Shown here: positions 52,005 through 61,004 of the stretch, one piece after another | How positions within the stretch are numbered: position 1 is the stretch's first letter | Layout: every line of letters begins with the position of its first letter | Assembly: GCA_010671905.1 (NCBI GenBank) | Contig: JAAHII010000001.1 | Span: 5,518,001 to 5,582,000 of the forward strand | Origin: Leptolyngbya sp. SIOISBB | GTDB taxonomy: Bacteria > Cyanobacteriota > Cyanobacteriia > Phormidesmidales > Phormidesmidaceae | Direction of reading: 5' to 3' | DNA: 64,000 nucleotides | Translations under genes and position numbers: made by a program | The notes under the pieces: generated by a model | Told to the model about the DNA's origin: nothing | The model's database searches: none | Seen by the model: the letters and a program-made list of their open reading frames with translations, nothing else

Positions 52005-53219
52005 ATGGCCAGCACCGCCTACGATTGGATTCATCAGTCACTTAACACGATTCATAAAGCGCATTGGTATCGAGCTGTTGAGTCACTGGATGGCAAAGCT
52101 GGCCCAGTCATGACCTGCCAAGGGCAGCCCGTCGTGAACTTTGCGAGCAACGACTATTTGGGACTCGCAGGCGATCCGCGCTTGGCCGCTGCCGCGATCG
52201 CCGCCATTCAGACCTATGGTACTGGCAGCACCGGGTCGCGATTACTCAGTGGCCATCGTGATCTGCATCGACAATTAGAAGCCGCGATCGCGAATTGGAA
52301 AGGCACTGAAGACGCGATCGTTTTTAGCTCGGGATACTTGGCCAATATCGGCACGCTGAGTGCGCTGGTCGGTAGCCGTGATCTGATTCTCGCAGACCAA
52401 TACAATCACTCCAGCTTGATTAGTGGGGCCAAACTCAGTGGTGCCAAGGTCCAAACCTACCAGCACTGCAGCATCCAGGATTTGCAACAACAGCTAGCTG
52501 CCGGGCGATCGCAAGCACGGCGCTGCCTCATCGTCACCGATAGCGTCTTTAGTATGGATGGTGACCTGTGCCCCTTGGTCGAGATCCTGGATTTGGCAGA
52601 CGCTTACGATTGTATGGTGATGGTCGATGAAGCCCATGGCACGGGCGTTTTAGGCCAGACTGGGTCGGGTGCGGTAGAAGCGCTCGGCTGTCGTCATCGT
52701 CCTTTAATTCAGATGGGCACTTTGAGCAAAGCTCTCGGGAGTCTGGGGGGCTATGTGACCGGCCCCGCTCACCTGATCGACTATCTCCGCAATCGCGCCC
52801 CCAGCTGGATTTATACGACGGGTCTCTCCCCTGCTGATACGGCAGCCGCCCTAGCGGCTATCCACATTGTGCAAACCGAGCCCCAGCGACGCGATCGCCT
52901 ATGGCAAAACGTGCAACAGCTTCGACAGGCTTTGCAACTCCTCATCGCGGCGTCGCCCTCACCTCGTTTGACGTCACTGCTTCCCTCGGACTCACCCATT
53001 CTTTGTGTTGAAGCCCCTGATGCAGCAACAGTCACTCAACTAGGGCAACGCTTGAAAGTGGCAGGATTCTTAGTCTCGGCTGTCCGGCCACCGACCGTGT
53101 CCACCAGCCGTTTGAGAATGACCGTGATGGCGACCCATGAACCGCTACAGCTTCGACAACTGGTGAAAGCTCTGCAGACAGTCGCGATCGCTAGTTCTGC
53201 CACCGGTCACCTGCCATAG
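52005..53219 (+). CDS. bioF: 8-amino-7-oxononanoate synthase family (biotin synthesis)
   Basis: 404 residues from the ATG at 52005; the longer frame to 51753 overlaps the previous gene. Alpha-oxoamine synthase features are the N-terminal F-A-S-N-D-Y-L-G-L-A, G-T-G-S-T-G-S-R-L-L-S-G-H, D-S-V-F-S-M-D-G-D, V-D-E-A-H-G-T-G-V-L-G (Asp and His stacking on PLP), and G-T-L-S-K-A-L-G with the PLP-binding Lys. It condenses pimeloyl thioester with alanine. birA lies at 62288 in the same window; together they relate to biotin use. Confidence 0.92.
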   Translation: MASTAYDWIHQSLNTIHKAHWYRAVESLDGKAGPVMTCQGQPVVNFASNDYLGLAGDPRLAAAAIAAIQTYGTGSTGSRLLSGHRDLHRQLEAAIANWKGTEDAIVFSSGYLANIGTLSALVGSRDLILADQYNHSSLISGAKLSGAKVQTYQHCSIQDLQQQLAAGRSQARRCLIVTDSVFSMDGDLCPLVEILDLADAYDCMVMVDEAHGTGVLGQTGSGAVEALGCRHRPLIQMGTLSKALGSLGGYVTGPAHLIDYLRNRAPSWIYTTGLSPADTAAALAAIHIVQTEPQRRDRLWQNVQQLRQALQLLIAASPSPRLTSLLPSDSPILCVEAPDAATVTQLGQRLKVAGFLVSAVRPPTVSTSRLRMTVMATHEPLQLRQLVKALQTVAIASSATGHLP

Positions 53220-53675
53220 CGAGATCCGAGACCTTAGAATGGTCTCAGGCGCATCAATTCTCATCATGCTTATGTCATCGCAGCCCAGCAAAATCATTAG
53301 ATTTTGCTGGGCTGCGATGACTACATTCTTAATTTTTTTGATGACTACATCTTTAGACCTGTTAAGGAGCATGTAATTTTTGGGCAGTCAGTTGGGTATT
53401 TGGGTATTGTTTTTTTATATGAAATCACTAAAGATATATCTATAGGGTATGCATCTTCTCTTTCACTGTCTTAACACCAGACGCTTAGCAAGCTATGCCA
53501 AAGCGGTGGTGCTAAAGCCTCCCAGAAGCCGCCGCCATTGTTAAACCCAGTACCCTGTTTGAGCTAATCCTTCAGATTCCGCCTGAGCCGGTGGTGCTAG
53601 CTGCAGAGCTAGAGTACATGGCTAACTAATCTCAATTGGCAGCCATTATTCCTTTAGTTGATTCTGTTTCCTGTC
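53220..53675. other. Intergenic stretch with a perfect hairpin
   Basis: It holds the hairpin at 53275-53320 and otherwise an AT-rich stretch without a gene signature. It presumably includes the promoter of the GGDEF-EAL gene. Confidence 0.5.
53275..53320. terminator. 21-bp perfect hairpin after bioF
   Basis: TCATCGCAGCCCAGCAAAATC and GATTTTGCTGGGCTGCGATGA around ATTA. It lies 55 bases after the bioF stop. A T-rich tract follows at 53329-53340. Probable terminator or palindromic repeat. Confidence 0.7.
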
Positions 53676-56315
53676 ATGAGTTATGAGCTGTTGGCCGATC
53701 GCCCTGCGGAAATCCTGATTGCCGAAAGTCCCTTAGAATCTCTCAAATTGTTGTGTCAGGTGCTCGACCAAGAGGGCTACAGCGTACGCCGTGTGACTAG
53801 CGGTCACCTAGCCCTCAATTCAGTCAGGTCCGCGCTGCCAGATCTGATTTTGCTCAACGCTGAGATGCCAGACTTGTCCGGTTACGAAGTTTGTCAAGAA
53901 CTCAAGGCCGATCCTCAAACTGCGGATATTCCGGTCATTTTTATCAGTGCCAGTCAGGCAAAGATCAATCAATCGCGGGTTTTTCGAGTCGGTGGCGTTG
54001 ATTACATCACTCAGCCCTTACACATGGATGAGGTGCTGGCCCGCGTCCACAACCAGTTGGCCCTTCGCCGTTCTGTGATGCAGATTCACCAACTGCAGGC
54101 GGAGATCGAGCAACGGGTGCAAAAACGCACTCACCAATTACAAGCGGTCAATCAAGCTTTAACCGCTGAGTTGCGTGAGCAACAACAGGTAGAACAGCGC
54201 CTCCGTGACAGTGAGGAAAAACTACGGCAAATTTCAGACCATATCCGAGCAGTTTTTTGGCTGATCAACATTGATCCTGACAGTGGGGCAAAAACTGGCG
54301 TTAGCTATATCAGCCCTGCCTTTGAGGAGATTTGGGGGCAATCCCGACAGACCTTATACAACGATCGTCACTTATGGCTCGAAACCATTCATCCAGGCGA
54401 TCATGATCGAGTGGCAGCCGCGTTTACCCAATTGCTTCACGAAGGTGCGTACGATGAGGATTATCGGATCGTTCGCCCCGATGGTACTATCCGCTGGATT
54501 CGCGATCGGGGCTTTCCAGTTCGTGATCAGCACGGCAGAGTGTACCGTATCGCTGGCCTAGCAGAAGATGTGACAGCCCGTGTGACCGCTTACGAAGAGT
54601 GCGATCACTGCTTCAAACTGTCCTTAGATTTGCTCTTCATTGCTGACGAGCAAGGTCAACTTAAGCGGGTCAATCCGGCCTGGGCCAGCATCCTGGGCTA
54701 CTCCCAAGAGGAGCTTGTTGATCTCAACTGGGCCGACATCATTCACCCTGACGAGCTATCCCTGGTTCAAAGAGCACTGACAACGTTGCAACAGGGCACC
54801 AAAATCAGTGAGTTGGAAATGCAATGTCGTCATCGCGATGGCTCTTATGTTTGGGTCGCCTGGAACGCTGTTCCTGTGTTGCAAGAGCACTTGTTTTACG
54901 GCACTGGGCGCGATATCTCGGAGCACAAAACTTCTGAAGCTCGCCTCATTTATGAAACCCTACACGATGCCCTAACGGGACTGGCTAATCGCCCCTGTTT
55001 TCTACAACGGTTAGAACTCGCGATCAAAAAGCAGCGTCGCTTTCCTAAAAACCATTTTGCGGTCCTCTTTATTGACCTCGATGGCTTTAAGAGCGTGAAT
55101 GATACGCTTGGGCATGGTGTCGGAGATCAACTCTTGATTCGGATCGCCCGAATTCTGCTCCAAAGCGTGCGTGAAGTGGATACCGTCGCTCGGTTAGGGG
55201 GAGATGAGTTTACTGTACTCCTCGAAGATTGCCCACAACCCCGTGAAGTCCTAGAGATTGCTGAGCGCATCCAAAAGAACTTAGAACCAGCCTTGCACAT
55301 TCAGCATCACGAGATTTTTACGAGTGCCAGTATTGGCATTGTGGTCGGCACGCCCCAATATCAGCAACCGGCAGAAGTTCTTCGAGACGCTGATAGTGCG
55401 ATGTATCGAGCAAAGGCCAATGGCAAGGCACGCTATGCCGTGTTTGATGAAGTCATGTATGCAGACACGCTCTATCACTCTGAATTAGAGAATTGTCTCC
55501 ATCATGCGATTGCCAACCAAGAGCTAGAAATTCACTATCAACCAATTGTGAGCCTGGAAGACGACATTGCGATTGAGGGGCTCGAAGTCCTCGTTCGCTG
55601 GCAACATCCCCAAAAAGGGTTGATTCCTGCTAGTGAGTTCATCCCCATTGCCGAAGAACTCGGACTCATTAACGCGATCGGCGAGTGGGTATTACAAGAA
55701 GCTTGCATGCAGTTTTGCCGTTGGCAACAACTCCAGCCGAAGTTTCAGCACCTGTACTTAAGCATTAATATCTCTGGGCAACAACTACGGGAACCATCGT
55801 TGCTACAAACCTTGACCCGGATGCTGGCGGAAACACACATTCCAGCCCACTGTCTACGGTTTGAAATTACCGAAAGCAGTCTGATTCACAATACGCGGAT
55901 CGCGGCAGAGTTGTTAGAGCAGATTCGCGAACTGGGCATTCATATTAGCCTGGATGATTTCGGGACCGGGTTTTCGGCCTTGAGTTATTTGCATCAGTTA
56001 CCGATTGACACGATTAAAATTGATCGTTCGTTTGTGGGTCTTTTGCAATCGGGAGATCGCGAACGCAGCATCATCACCGCGATTTTGGGCCTTTCCCAGG
56101 CTTTAGGACTGGTCACTGTCGCTGAGGGGATTGAAACCCAAGCCCAGCTTGAGGCTCTACAGGCCCTCAACTGTAACGCTGGCCAGGGATTTTATTTTTC
56201 GCCGCCGATGACTCCAGCACAGTTAGAAGATTGGCTAATGGGCGATTATCAAGGCTGCCAAACTACTCACCCTCTCTGCATGATTGATGGTCATCAGGTT
56301 CCTCGCATTTCATGA
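53676..56315 (+). CDS. Degenerate receiver - PAS - PAS - GGDEF - EAL regulator
   Basis: 879 residues from the ATG at 53676 (another at 53658). Domains in order: receiver-like (10-125), coiled coil (~135-175), PAS/PAC (~185-300), PAS/PAC (~315-430), GGDEF (~440-600, with R-L-G-G-D-E-F intact), EAL (~610-860, with E-V-L-V-R-W in place of E-A-L, then N-I-S-G, D-D-F-G-T-G-F and I-K-I-D-R-S-F). The receiver lacks the usual acidic pair (A-E-S, not V-D-D) and the phosphoacceptor Asp is Asn (L-L-N-A-E-M-P), so phosphorylation seems unlikely. It should make and/or degrade c-di-GMP; both cores look mostly intact. Confidence 0.92.
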   Translation: MSYELLADRPAEILIAESPLESLKLLCQVLDQEGYSVRRVTSGHLALNSVRSALPDLILLNAEMPDLSGYEVCQELKADPQTADIPVIFISASQAKINQSRVFRVGGVDYITQPLHMDEVLARVHNQLALRRSVMQIHQLQAEIEQRVQKRTHQLQAVNQALTAELREQQQVEQRLRDSEEKLRQISDHIRAVFWLINIDPDSGAKTGVSYISPAFEEIWGQSRQTLYNDRHLWLETIHPGDHDRVAAAFTQLLHEGAYDEDYRIVRPDGTIRWIRDRGFPVRDQHGRVYRIAGLAEDVTARVTAYEECDHCFKLSLDLLFIADEQGQLKRVNPAWASILGYSQEELVDLNWADIIHPDELSLVQRALTTLQQGTKISELEMQCRHRDGSYVWVAWNAVPVLQEHLFYGTGRDISEHKTSEARLIYETLHDALTGLANRPCFLQRLELAIKKQRRFPKNHFAVLFIDLDGFKSVNDTLGHGVGDQLLIRIARILLQSVREVDTVARLGGDEFTVLLEDCPQPREVLEIAERIQKNLEPALHIQHHEIFTSASIGIVVGTPQYQQPAEVLRDADSAMYRAKANGKARYAVFDEVMYADTLYHSELENCLHHAIANQELEIHYQPIVSLEDDIAIEGLEVLVRWQHPQKGLIPASEFIPIAEELGLINAIGEWVLQEACMQFCRWQQLQPKFQHLYLSINISGQQLREPSLLQTLTRMLAETHIPAHCLRFEITESSLIHNTRIAAELLEQIRELGIHISLDDFGTGFSALSYLHQLPIDTIKIDRSFVGLLQSGDRERSIITAILGLSQALGLVTVAEGIETQAQLEALQALNCNAGQGFYFSPPMTPAQLEDWLMGDYQGCQTTHPLCMIDGHQVPRIS

Positions 56316-56468
56316 GGCAGGGCTGAATACCTCAGACGTTCTTTAGTTTCTCCATGCCCCTTCCTAAGAAGTTGCTGTCACCATTATTTCTGGTGTCATC
56401 CTTGCTGATGGATGCGTGAGTGATCGTTGAGATTGGGCAACGCTTCCCCAACCGTTAGTTAGCCATAA

Positions 56469-56500
56469 AGTAAGGCAGGTGGTTTTCCACCTGCCTTACT
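56469..56500 (+). terminator. Terminator hairpin 1 after the GGDEF-EAL gene
   Basis: AGTAAGGCAGGTGG and CCACCTGCCTTACT pair perfectly around TTTT. It lies 154 bases past the stop codon. Confidence 0.65.
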
Positions 56501-56514
56501 AATACCCTTATTGA

Positions 56515-56564
56515 TTCAAGGTTGTCCCTGACAGTCAATTTTGACTGTCAGGGACAACCTTGAA
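56515..56564. repeat. Perfect 24-bp inverted repeat
   Basis: The left arm TTCAAGGTTGTCCCTGACAG plus TCAA and the right arm TTGACTGTCAGGGACAACCT plus TGAA are exact complements with a 2-base loop. The stem is unusually long for a terminator and sits next to hairpin 1. Confidence 0.85.
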
Positions 56565-56573
56565 CTCGTGTCC

Positions 56574-56702
56574 TCACAGAAGACTACGGCGCTTTCTCGA
56601 CTTTCCTAATCGCTGAGCCCACCAAAGGAGACCATAAACGACGACGAGATATGCGATCGCGAGCATCAAAATCCAAACAGTCGGTGTGATAAGGAGGTTC
56701 AT
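56574..56702 (-). CDS. Possible 42-residue single-helix membrane protein
   Basis: Starting at the ATG at 56702 the frame encodes M-N-L-L-I-T-P-T-V-W followed by a hydrophobic helix (ILMLAIAYLVVVYGLLWWAQ) and a basic tail R-L-G-K-S-R-K-R-R. Topology and composition fit small membrane proteins of photosynthetic bacteria. No convincing ribosome site is visible, so it is tentative. A longer frame to 56804 adds unlikely residues. Confidence 0.4.
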   Translation of the reverse strand: MNLLITPTVWILMLAIAYLVVVYGLLWWAQRLGKSRKRRSLL

Positions 56703-56819
56703 GGTGATGAGCAGGAAAGTGGACGGCGGCGAATAACGGACTGCCTGACCCACAGGACAGTTGCCGCTCCAGCTCAAATAGCTCTTCTGCTTCACGCGAC
56801 ACACGCGACATCAGTATTA

Positions 56820-57432
56820 TCTGGGTTAAGATCTACGCCCCGTTAAAGCTCCCAACTCAAAGTCAGCAATAACAATCACAGGTGTATTTGCTCGCACCCG
56901 AAACTAATCGCTTGTTTTGCGATAGGCCTACGAACCTCTAGCCGTAACAACAACCACCCCATCAGCTGTTGCACTAGAACGAGTTCTTTAAGAACCAGCA
57001 ACAAAACTGAGGTGCAGTACTATTCAGTTAGCTTCAAAACTTGTCTTCAGTCTAGCACACTTATCAGTGCTTGTAGACCTTCCCAGTCAAGAGATTCGCA
57101 CATTTTCAGGGATTCTCTTGTGGCTTAACTTTTATTTAAGTTTTGTTGGGAAAAATGCCGTTTCGGTTGGCTGATGAAATCGATGAAATGGCAGAACCGT
57201 ATGAATCTATTCGAGTAAGTCGCGTTTTGAAGCGTTGTTTTTGGTCTCGTAAGAGCTGCTGTCAATCCCTTGCGAATTGCTTCGATATCCTCTCAGATAA
57301 AGCGTTTCAGGGCTTTGATAGGTGTCTCATAAAGAGTTTTCATAGTGGTGACTCCCATCTGCTGGTGTGGTTGCCTTAGAATAGACTTAGAACTGTAAAA
57401 TTTCGTAAACCTCCGCCTGGGTCGGCTTATCC
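56820..57432. other. Intergenic stretch upstream of the prenyl synthase
   Basis: About 610 bp. A 78-codon frame at 57143 lacks any family signature. AT-rich region around 57110-57150 could hold the promoter. Nothing else recognised. Confidence 0.5.
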
Positions 57433-58404
57433 ATGGTTTCAGTGACATCTCTATTTGCGCCGGTCGAGTCCGATCTGCAAGTCTTGGTCGAAAACTTGAA
57501 GAATCTGGTCGGTGCCAAGCATCCGATTTTATATGCCGCTGCTGAGCATCTTTTCGGTGCCGGTGGCAAGCGGATTCGTCCGGCGATTGTATTGCTCCTG
57601 GCCAGGGCAATCTCGACTGAGGCCGACATTCTGCCGCAACATCGTCGCTTGGCCGAGATTACTGAGATGATTCATACGGCGAGTCTCGTTCATGATGATG
57701 TGGTTGACGAGTCAGACGTCCGGCGAGGCGTGCCGACTGTGCACAGTAGCTTTGGTAACCGGGTGGCGGTTTTGGCGGGCGACTTTTTGTTTGCCCAGTC
57801 TTCTTGGTATCTGGCCAACCTAGATAACCTGACCGTGGTTAAGCTGCTGTCCGAAGTCATTATGGATCTGGCGGAAGGGGAGATTCAGCAGGGGCTCAAT
57901 CGCTTTGATACTGATTTGACTCTAGAGGCTTATCTAGACAAAAGCTATTACAAGACCGCCTCCCTCATTGCCAATAGTGCCAAGTCGGTTGGCGTTCTGA
58001 GCGGTTTGCCGGACCACCAACTCGATAATTTGTACGCCTATGGTCGATATCTGGGGCTGGCCTTTCAGATTGTTGATGACATTTTGGATTTCACGGGCTC
58101 TAGTGAAGTGCTGGGCAAGCCTGCTGGCTCGGACCTGCAGAGCGGTAATTTGACTGCGCCAGTTCTCTTTGCCTTGGAAGAACAGCCCTACTTGAGAGGG
58201 CTCATTGAGCGTGAATTTGCGGAAGCCGCCGATTTTGAACAGGCTCTGGATCTGATTCATCAAAGCTCAGGCATTGCTAGATCGCGGGAACTCGCCACTC
58301 AACACGTCGAGCAAGCGATCGCCTGTTTAGAAGATTTGCCCGCTTCAGAGCCCCAGAAGGCCTTGGTGGAACTAGGTAGCTATGTTTTGAGGCGGGTGTA
58401 CTAA
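57433..58404 (+). CDS. sds: Long-chain polyprenyl (solanesyl-type) diphosphate synthase
   Basis: 323 residues from the ATG at 57433. Trans-isoprenyl diphosphate synthase motifs: G-G-K-R-I-R-P near 45-51, first Asp-rich motif L-V-H-D-D-V-V-D-E-S-D-V-R-R-G and second L-A-F-Q-I-V-D-D-I-L-D-F. The residues before the first motif are small (H-T-A-S, allowing long chains). By similarity this is the cyanobacterial solanesyl diphosphate synthase that makes the plastoquinone side chain. The assignment rests on family pattern only; GGPP synthase is less likely. Confidence 0.88.
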   Translation: MVSVTSLFAPVESDLQVLVENLKNLVGAKHPILYAAAEHLFGAGGKRIRPAIVLLLARAISTEADILPQHRRLAEITEMIHTASLVHDDVVDESDVRRGVPTVHSSFGNRVAVLAGDFLFAQSSWYLANLDNLTVVKLLSEVIMDLAEGEIQQGLNRFDTDLTLEAYLDKSYYKTASLIANSAKSVGVLSGLPDHQLDNLYAYGRYLGLAFQIVDDILDFTGSSEVLGKPAGSDLQSGNLTAPVLFALEEQPYLRGLIEREFAEAADFEQALDLIHQSSGIARSRELATQHVEQAIACLEDLPASEPQKALVELGSYVLRRVY

Positions 58405-58436
58405 GCTATACACTCGCTGTTTGGGGCGCGTAGATC

Positions 58437-59411
58437 GTGAGTCACGAAAATACCGTCATTTGTCTGGGCGAATTATTGGTTGACCAAGTTGTTGATGCCC
58501 AGGGGAATCGCCAGAACTTTCCCGGCGGGGCACCTGCTAACGTGGCTGTGGCCTTAGCTCGTTTAGGGTTGCCGGTCGCGTTTGTGGGGGCAGTGGGTAC
58601 GGACGATACGGGGCGTCATCTCATCCAGGTCTTACAGCACTGCGGCGTTGACTGTCGATGGGAGCAACCCCGTTCTGCCCCCACCCGGATCGTGGAAGTC
58701 AACTGCACAGTTGAGGGCGATCGCACCTTTGGCGGTTTTATCGGTGGCGCGACAACTGATTTCGCTGACGCCCACCTCGCCGCTCAACAGCTGCCGTTGG
58801 CAGCATTATCGGTTGCCTCAGTGCTGGTTACTGGGACCTTGGGATTGGCCTATCCGGCAACCCGGGCAGCGATGACCCAGGCCGCCGCAACCCTCAAAGC
58901 CAGTGGTGGCAAGTTAGTGATTGACGTGAATTGGCGACCTACCTTTTGGCCTGACGAGAGGGCGGCGCTGGCGCTGCTGATGCCCTGGCTACAGCAGGCA
59001 GACTTAATCAAGGTGGCTGCCGATGAAGCGATGGCCTTATGGCAGACTGACGATATTGCCCAGCTGCAGGCACAGTTTCCCGACACTCATCTGTTGCTGA
59101 CAGATGGCGCTCGCGGTTGCCAATACGCATTTGCTCACCACTGTGGTCAGGTTCCTGCTTTTTCCGTGTCTGTGGTCGAAACGACTGGGGCTGGCGACGC
59201 TTTTTTAGCTGGGATGGTTTACCAAGGCCTGCAACAGAGTTGGCGGTTCGAAACCCCAGATCACATTACTCAGGCAATTACTTTTGCCAATGCCTTAGGG
59301 GCTTTGACGACGCTCAAGCCTGGGGCGATCACGGCCCTTCCCACTGCGACAGAACTCCTCGACTTTTTATATACCCACACAGGAAAAGTCTGGACGTTAG
59401 GGAGGGTATGA
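58437..59411 (+). CDS. PfkB-family carbohydrate kinase (fructokinase-like)
   Basis: 324 residues from a GTG at 58437, 32 bases after the prenyl synthase stop. Ribokinase fold: L-G-E-L-L-V-D near the N terminus, F-P-G-G-A-P-A-N-V-A-V-A-L-A-R-L-G (PfkB signature 1), and the C-terminal T-T-G-A-G-D-A-F-L-A-G-M (signature 2 with catalytic Asp). Fructokinases of cyanobacteria look like this, and fructose or another sugar is the probable substrate. It may share a transcript with its neighbours. Confidence 0.88.
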   Translation: MSHENTVICLGELLVDQVVDAQGNRQNFPGGAPANVAVALARLGLPVAFVGAVGTDDTGRHLIQVLQHCGVDCRWEQPRSAPTRIVEVNCTVEGDRTFGGFIGGATTDFADAHLAAQQLPLAALSVASVLVTGTLGLAYPATRAAMTQAAATLKASGGKLVIDVNWRPTFWPDERAALALLMPWLQQADLIKVAADEAMALWQTDDIAQLQAQFPDTHLLLTDGARGCQYAFAHHCGQVPAFSVSVVETTGAGDAFLAGMVYQGLQQSWRFETPDHITQAITFANALGALTTLKPGAITALPTATELLDFLYTHTGKVWTLGRV

Positions 59412-59438
59412 TCGGCTTGTCCAGTGAGGTCAGCAGGG

Positions 59439-59918
59439 ATGGCACAAGAAATTGAGCGCAAGTTTTTGGTGGCTGATGTCGCCTGGCGGCAATACGCCAA
59501 AGGCACGCTGTATCGACAGGGATACATGCCCACCCAAAATGGCACGACAGTGAGGGTGAGGGTGGTGGGCGATCGCGGCTATCTCACCATTAAAGGCCCG
59601 ACTAACGGCGTCTCACGGCAAGAGTTTGAGTACGATATTCCCCTCTCCGATGCCAAAACGATGTTGGCCGACCTTTGTCAGTCGCCACTGATTGAGAAAT
59701 GGCGTTATCGCATCAATGTCGGCAGTCATCTTTGGGAAATCGACGAGTTCTTAGGGGACAACGCTGGGCTGGTATTAGCCGAAGTGGAACTAGAGAGCGA
59801 AACGGAATCCTTTGATTTGCCTCCCTGGGTCGGTGCCGAAGTCTCCCATGATGCTCGCTACTACAACTCTAACCTTGCCAAAACGCCCTATCGCTCTTGG
59901 CCAGTATCCGGATCATGA
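59439..59918 (+). CDS. CYTH-domain protein (triphosphate tunnel enzyme)
   Basis: 159 residues from the ATG at 59439. The N-terminal M-A-Q-E-I-E-R-K-F-L-V contains the CYTH E-x-E-x-K-like motif (E-I-E-R-K). R-V-R-V-V-G-D-R-G-Y-L-T-I-K-G-P, E-F-E-Y-D-I-P, K-W-R-Y-R-I and L-V-L-A-E-V-E-L form the tunnel strands. Members hydrolyse inorganic triphosphate or long-chain phosphates. Here it lies 27 bases after the kinase gene. Confidence 0.88.
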   Translation: MAQEIERKFLVADVAWRQYAKGTLYRQGYMPTQNGTTVRVRVVGDRGYLTIKGPTNGVSRQEFEYDIPLSDAKTMLADLCQSPLIEKWRYRINVGSHLWEIDEFLGDNAGLVLAEVELESETESFDLPPWVGAEVSHDARYYNSNLAKTPYRSWPVSGS

Positions 59919-60239
59919 GTAGGCAAATCTGAGGTGTGTACTCAGATCTGTGCAATACCTGCGATTACACTATGTTCGTAGCGATTAGCATCGCCTATGC
60001 TGCAGTTAGAAATTGGGTCAGCAAAAACGTCAAGCCGCCGCCAAAATAGCGACTATGCCACTGCTCCATGACAAATGAGCGAGAGCCCTACCTGTCACGT
60101 CTATCCTCAAGGAGCTATCTGAACTGTTTTTGGTCGACCTAAAGGTTTGAAGAGTGAGCCTTAGTGATATAGGTTTAAGGACGTTGCTTAAATGCATATC
60201 CAATATTCGTTGTAGCTTGTTGTTAGCCGTTTGGTGCTT

Positions 60240-60731
60240 ATGGCCTCTACCTATTCTTTTGATGTCGTCAGCGAGTTCGATCGCCAGGAGTTGATTAACG
60301 CGATCGATCAGGCGCGGCGCGAAATTACGAATCGCTATGATCTGAAAGACAGCAAAACCTCCATTGAACTGAGCGAAAATACCATCACGATTGAAACCGA
60401 CAGTAATATGACGCTGCAGTCGGTACAGTCCATCTTGCAAACTAAGGCGGCTAAACGCAATTTATCGTTGAAGATTTTTGAGTTTGGTAAGGCTGAATCA
60501 GCTAGCGGTGGACGCGTTCGTCAAGCAGTCACCTTGAAAGAGGGGATTGATAAAGAAATCGCCAAAGACATTTCTAAATTTGTGCGTGACAACTTAAAAA
60601 AAGCCCAGGCCTCTATTCAAGGGGATGCTGTGCGAGTTTCAGCCAAGTCCAAAGATGATCTGCAGGCCGCTATTCAATTATTGCAATCGGCTGACTGGCC
60701 GGTGGCGCTGCAATTTAACAATTACCGTTAA
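60240..60731 (+). CDS. YajQ-family nucleotide-binding protein
   Basis: 163 residues from the ATG at 60240. [22 protein letters not shown], the [18 protein letters not shown] segment and the end F-N-N-Y-R are conserved in YajQ. Some members bind c-di-GMP, and a GGDEF-EAL protein is encoded 4 kb upstream, though no link is shown. No operon partners. Confidence 0.92.
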   Translation: MASTYSFDVVSEFDRQELINAIDQARREITNRYDLKDSKTSIELSENTITIETDSNMTLQSVQSILQTKAAKRNLSLKIFEFGKAESASGGRVRQAVTLKEGIDKEIAKDISKFVRDNLKKAQASIQGDAVRVSAKSKDDLQAAIQLLQSADWPVALQFNNYR

Positions 60732-60766
60732 GCGCTGGTTTACTCAAGGCATTTTGAGCCCCTATC

Positions 60767-60814
60767 AGGCGCAATGGCTTGCTCTAAAGGCATCAAGGGC
60801 AAGCCATTGCGCCT
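60767..60814 (+). terminator. Long hairpin downstream of yajQ
   Basis: AGGCGCAATGGCTTGC and GCAAGCCATTGCGCCT pair perfectly with a 16-base loop, 36 bases past the stop. Similar in style to the other perfect hairpins of this window. Confidence 0.6.
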
Positions 60815-61004
60815 TGATGAATACGGGGCAGATACTTGACCTCAGGTGGCGACAAGTTATTGCCGCCAAGCATAATAGCTGACTGTCTTGGAGCCCCGCT
60901 CTACAGCGTTGAATTGGGCAATGAGTTGTGAGATTGTCGCCCCAAGTGAGAACGAAGTATCGCGCCCCAAAAGCTATGGAGTGTGATGCTTCATCAGCAA
61001 AGAA

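Noticed and set aside
57143-57379. 78-codon plus-strand frame upstream of the prenyl synthase
   Set aside because: No ribosome site, no recognisable motif, odd composition; treated as non-coding.
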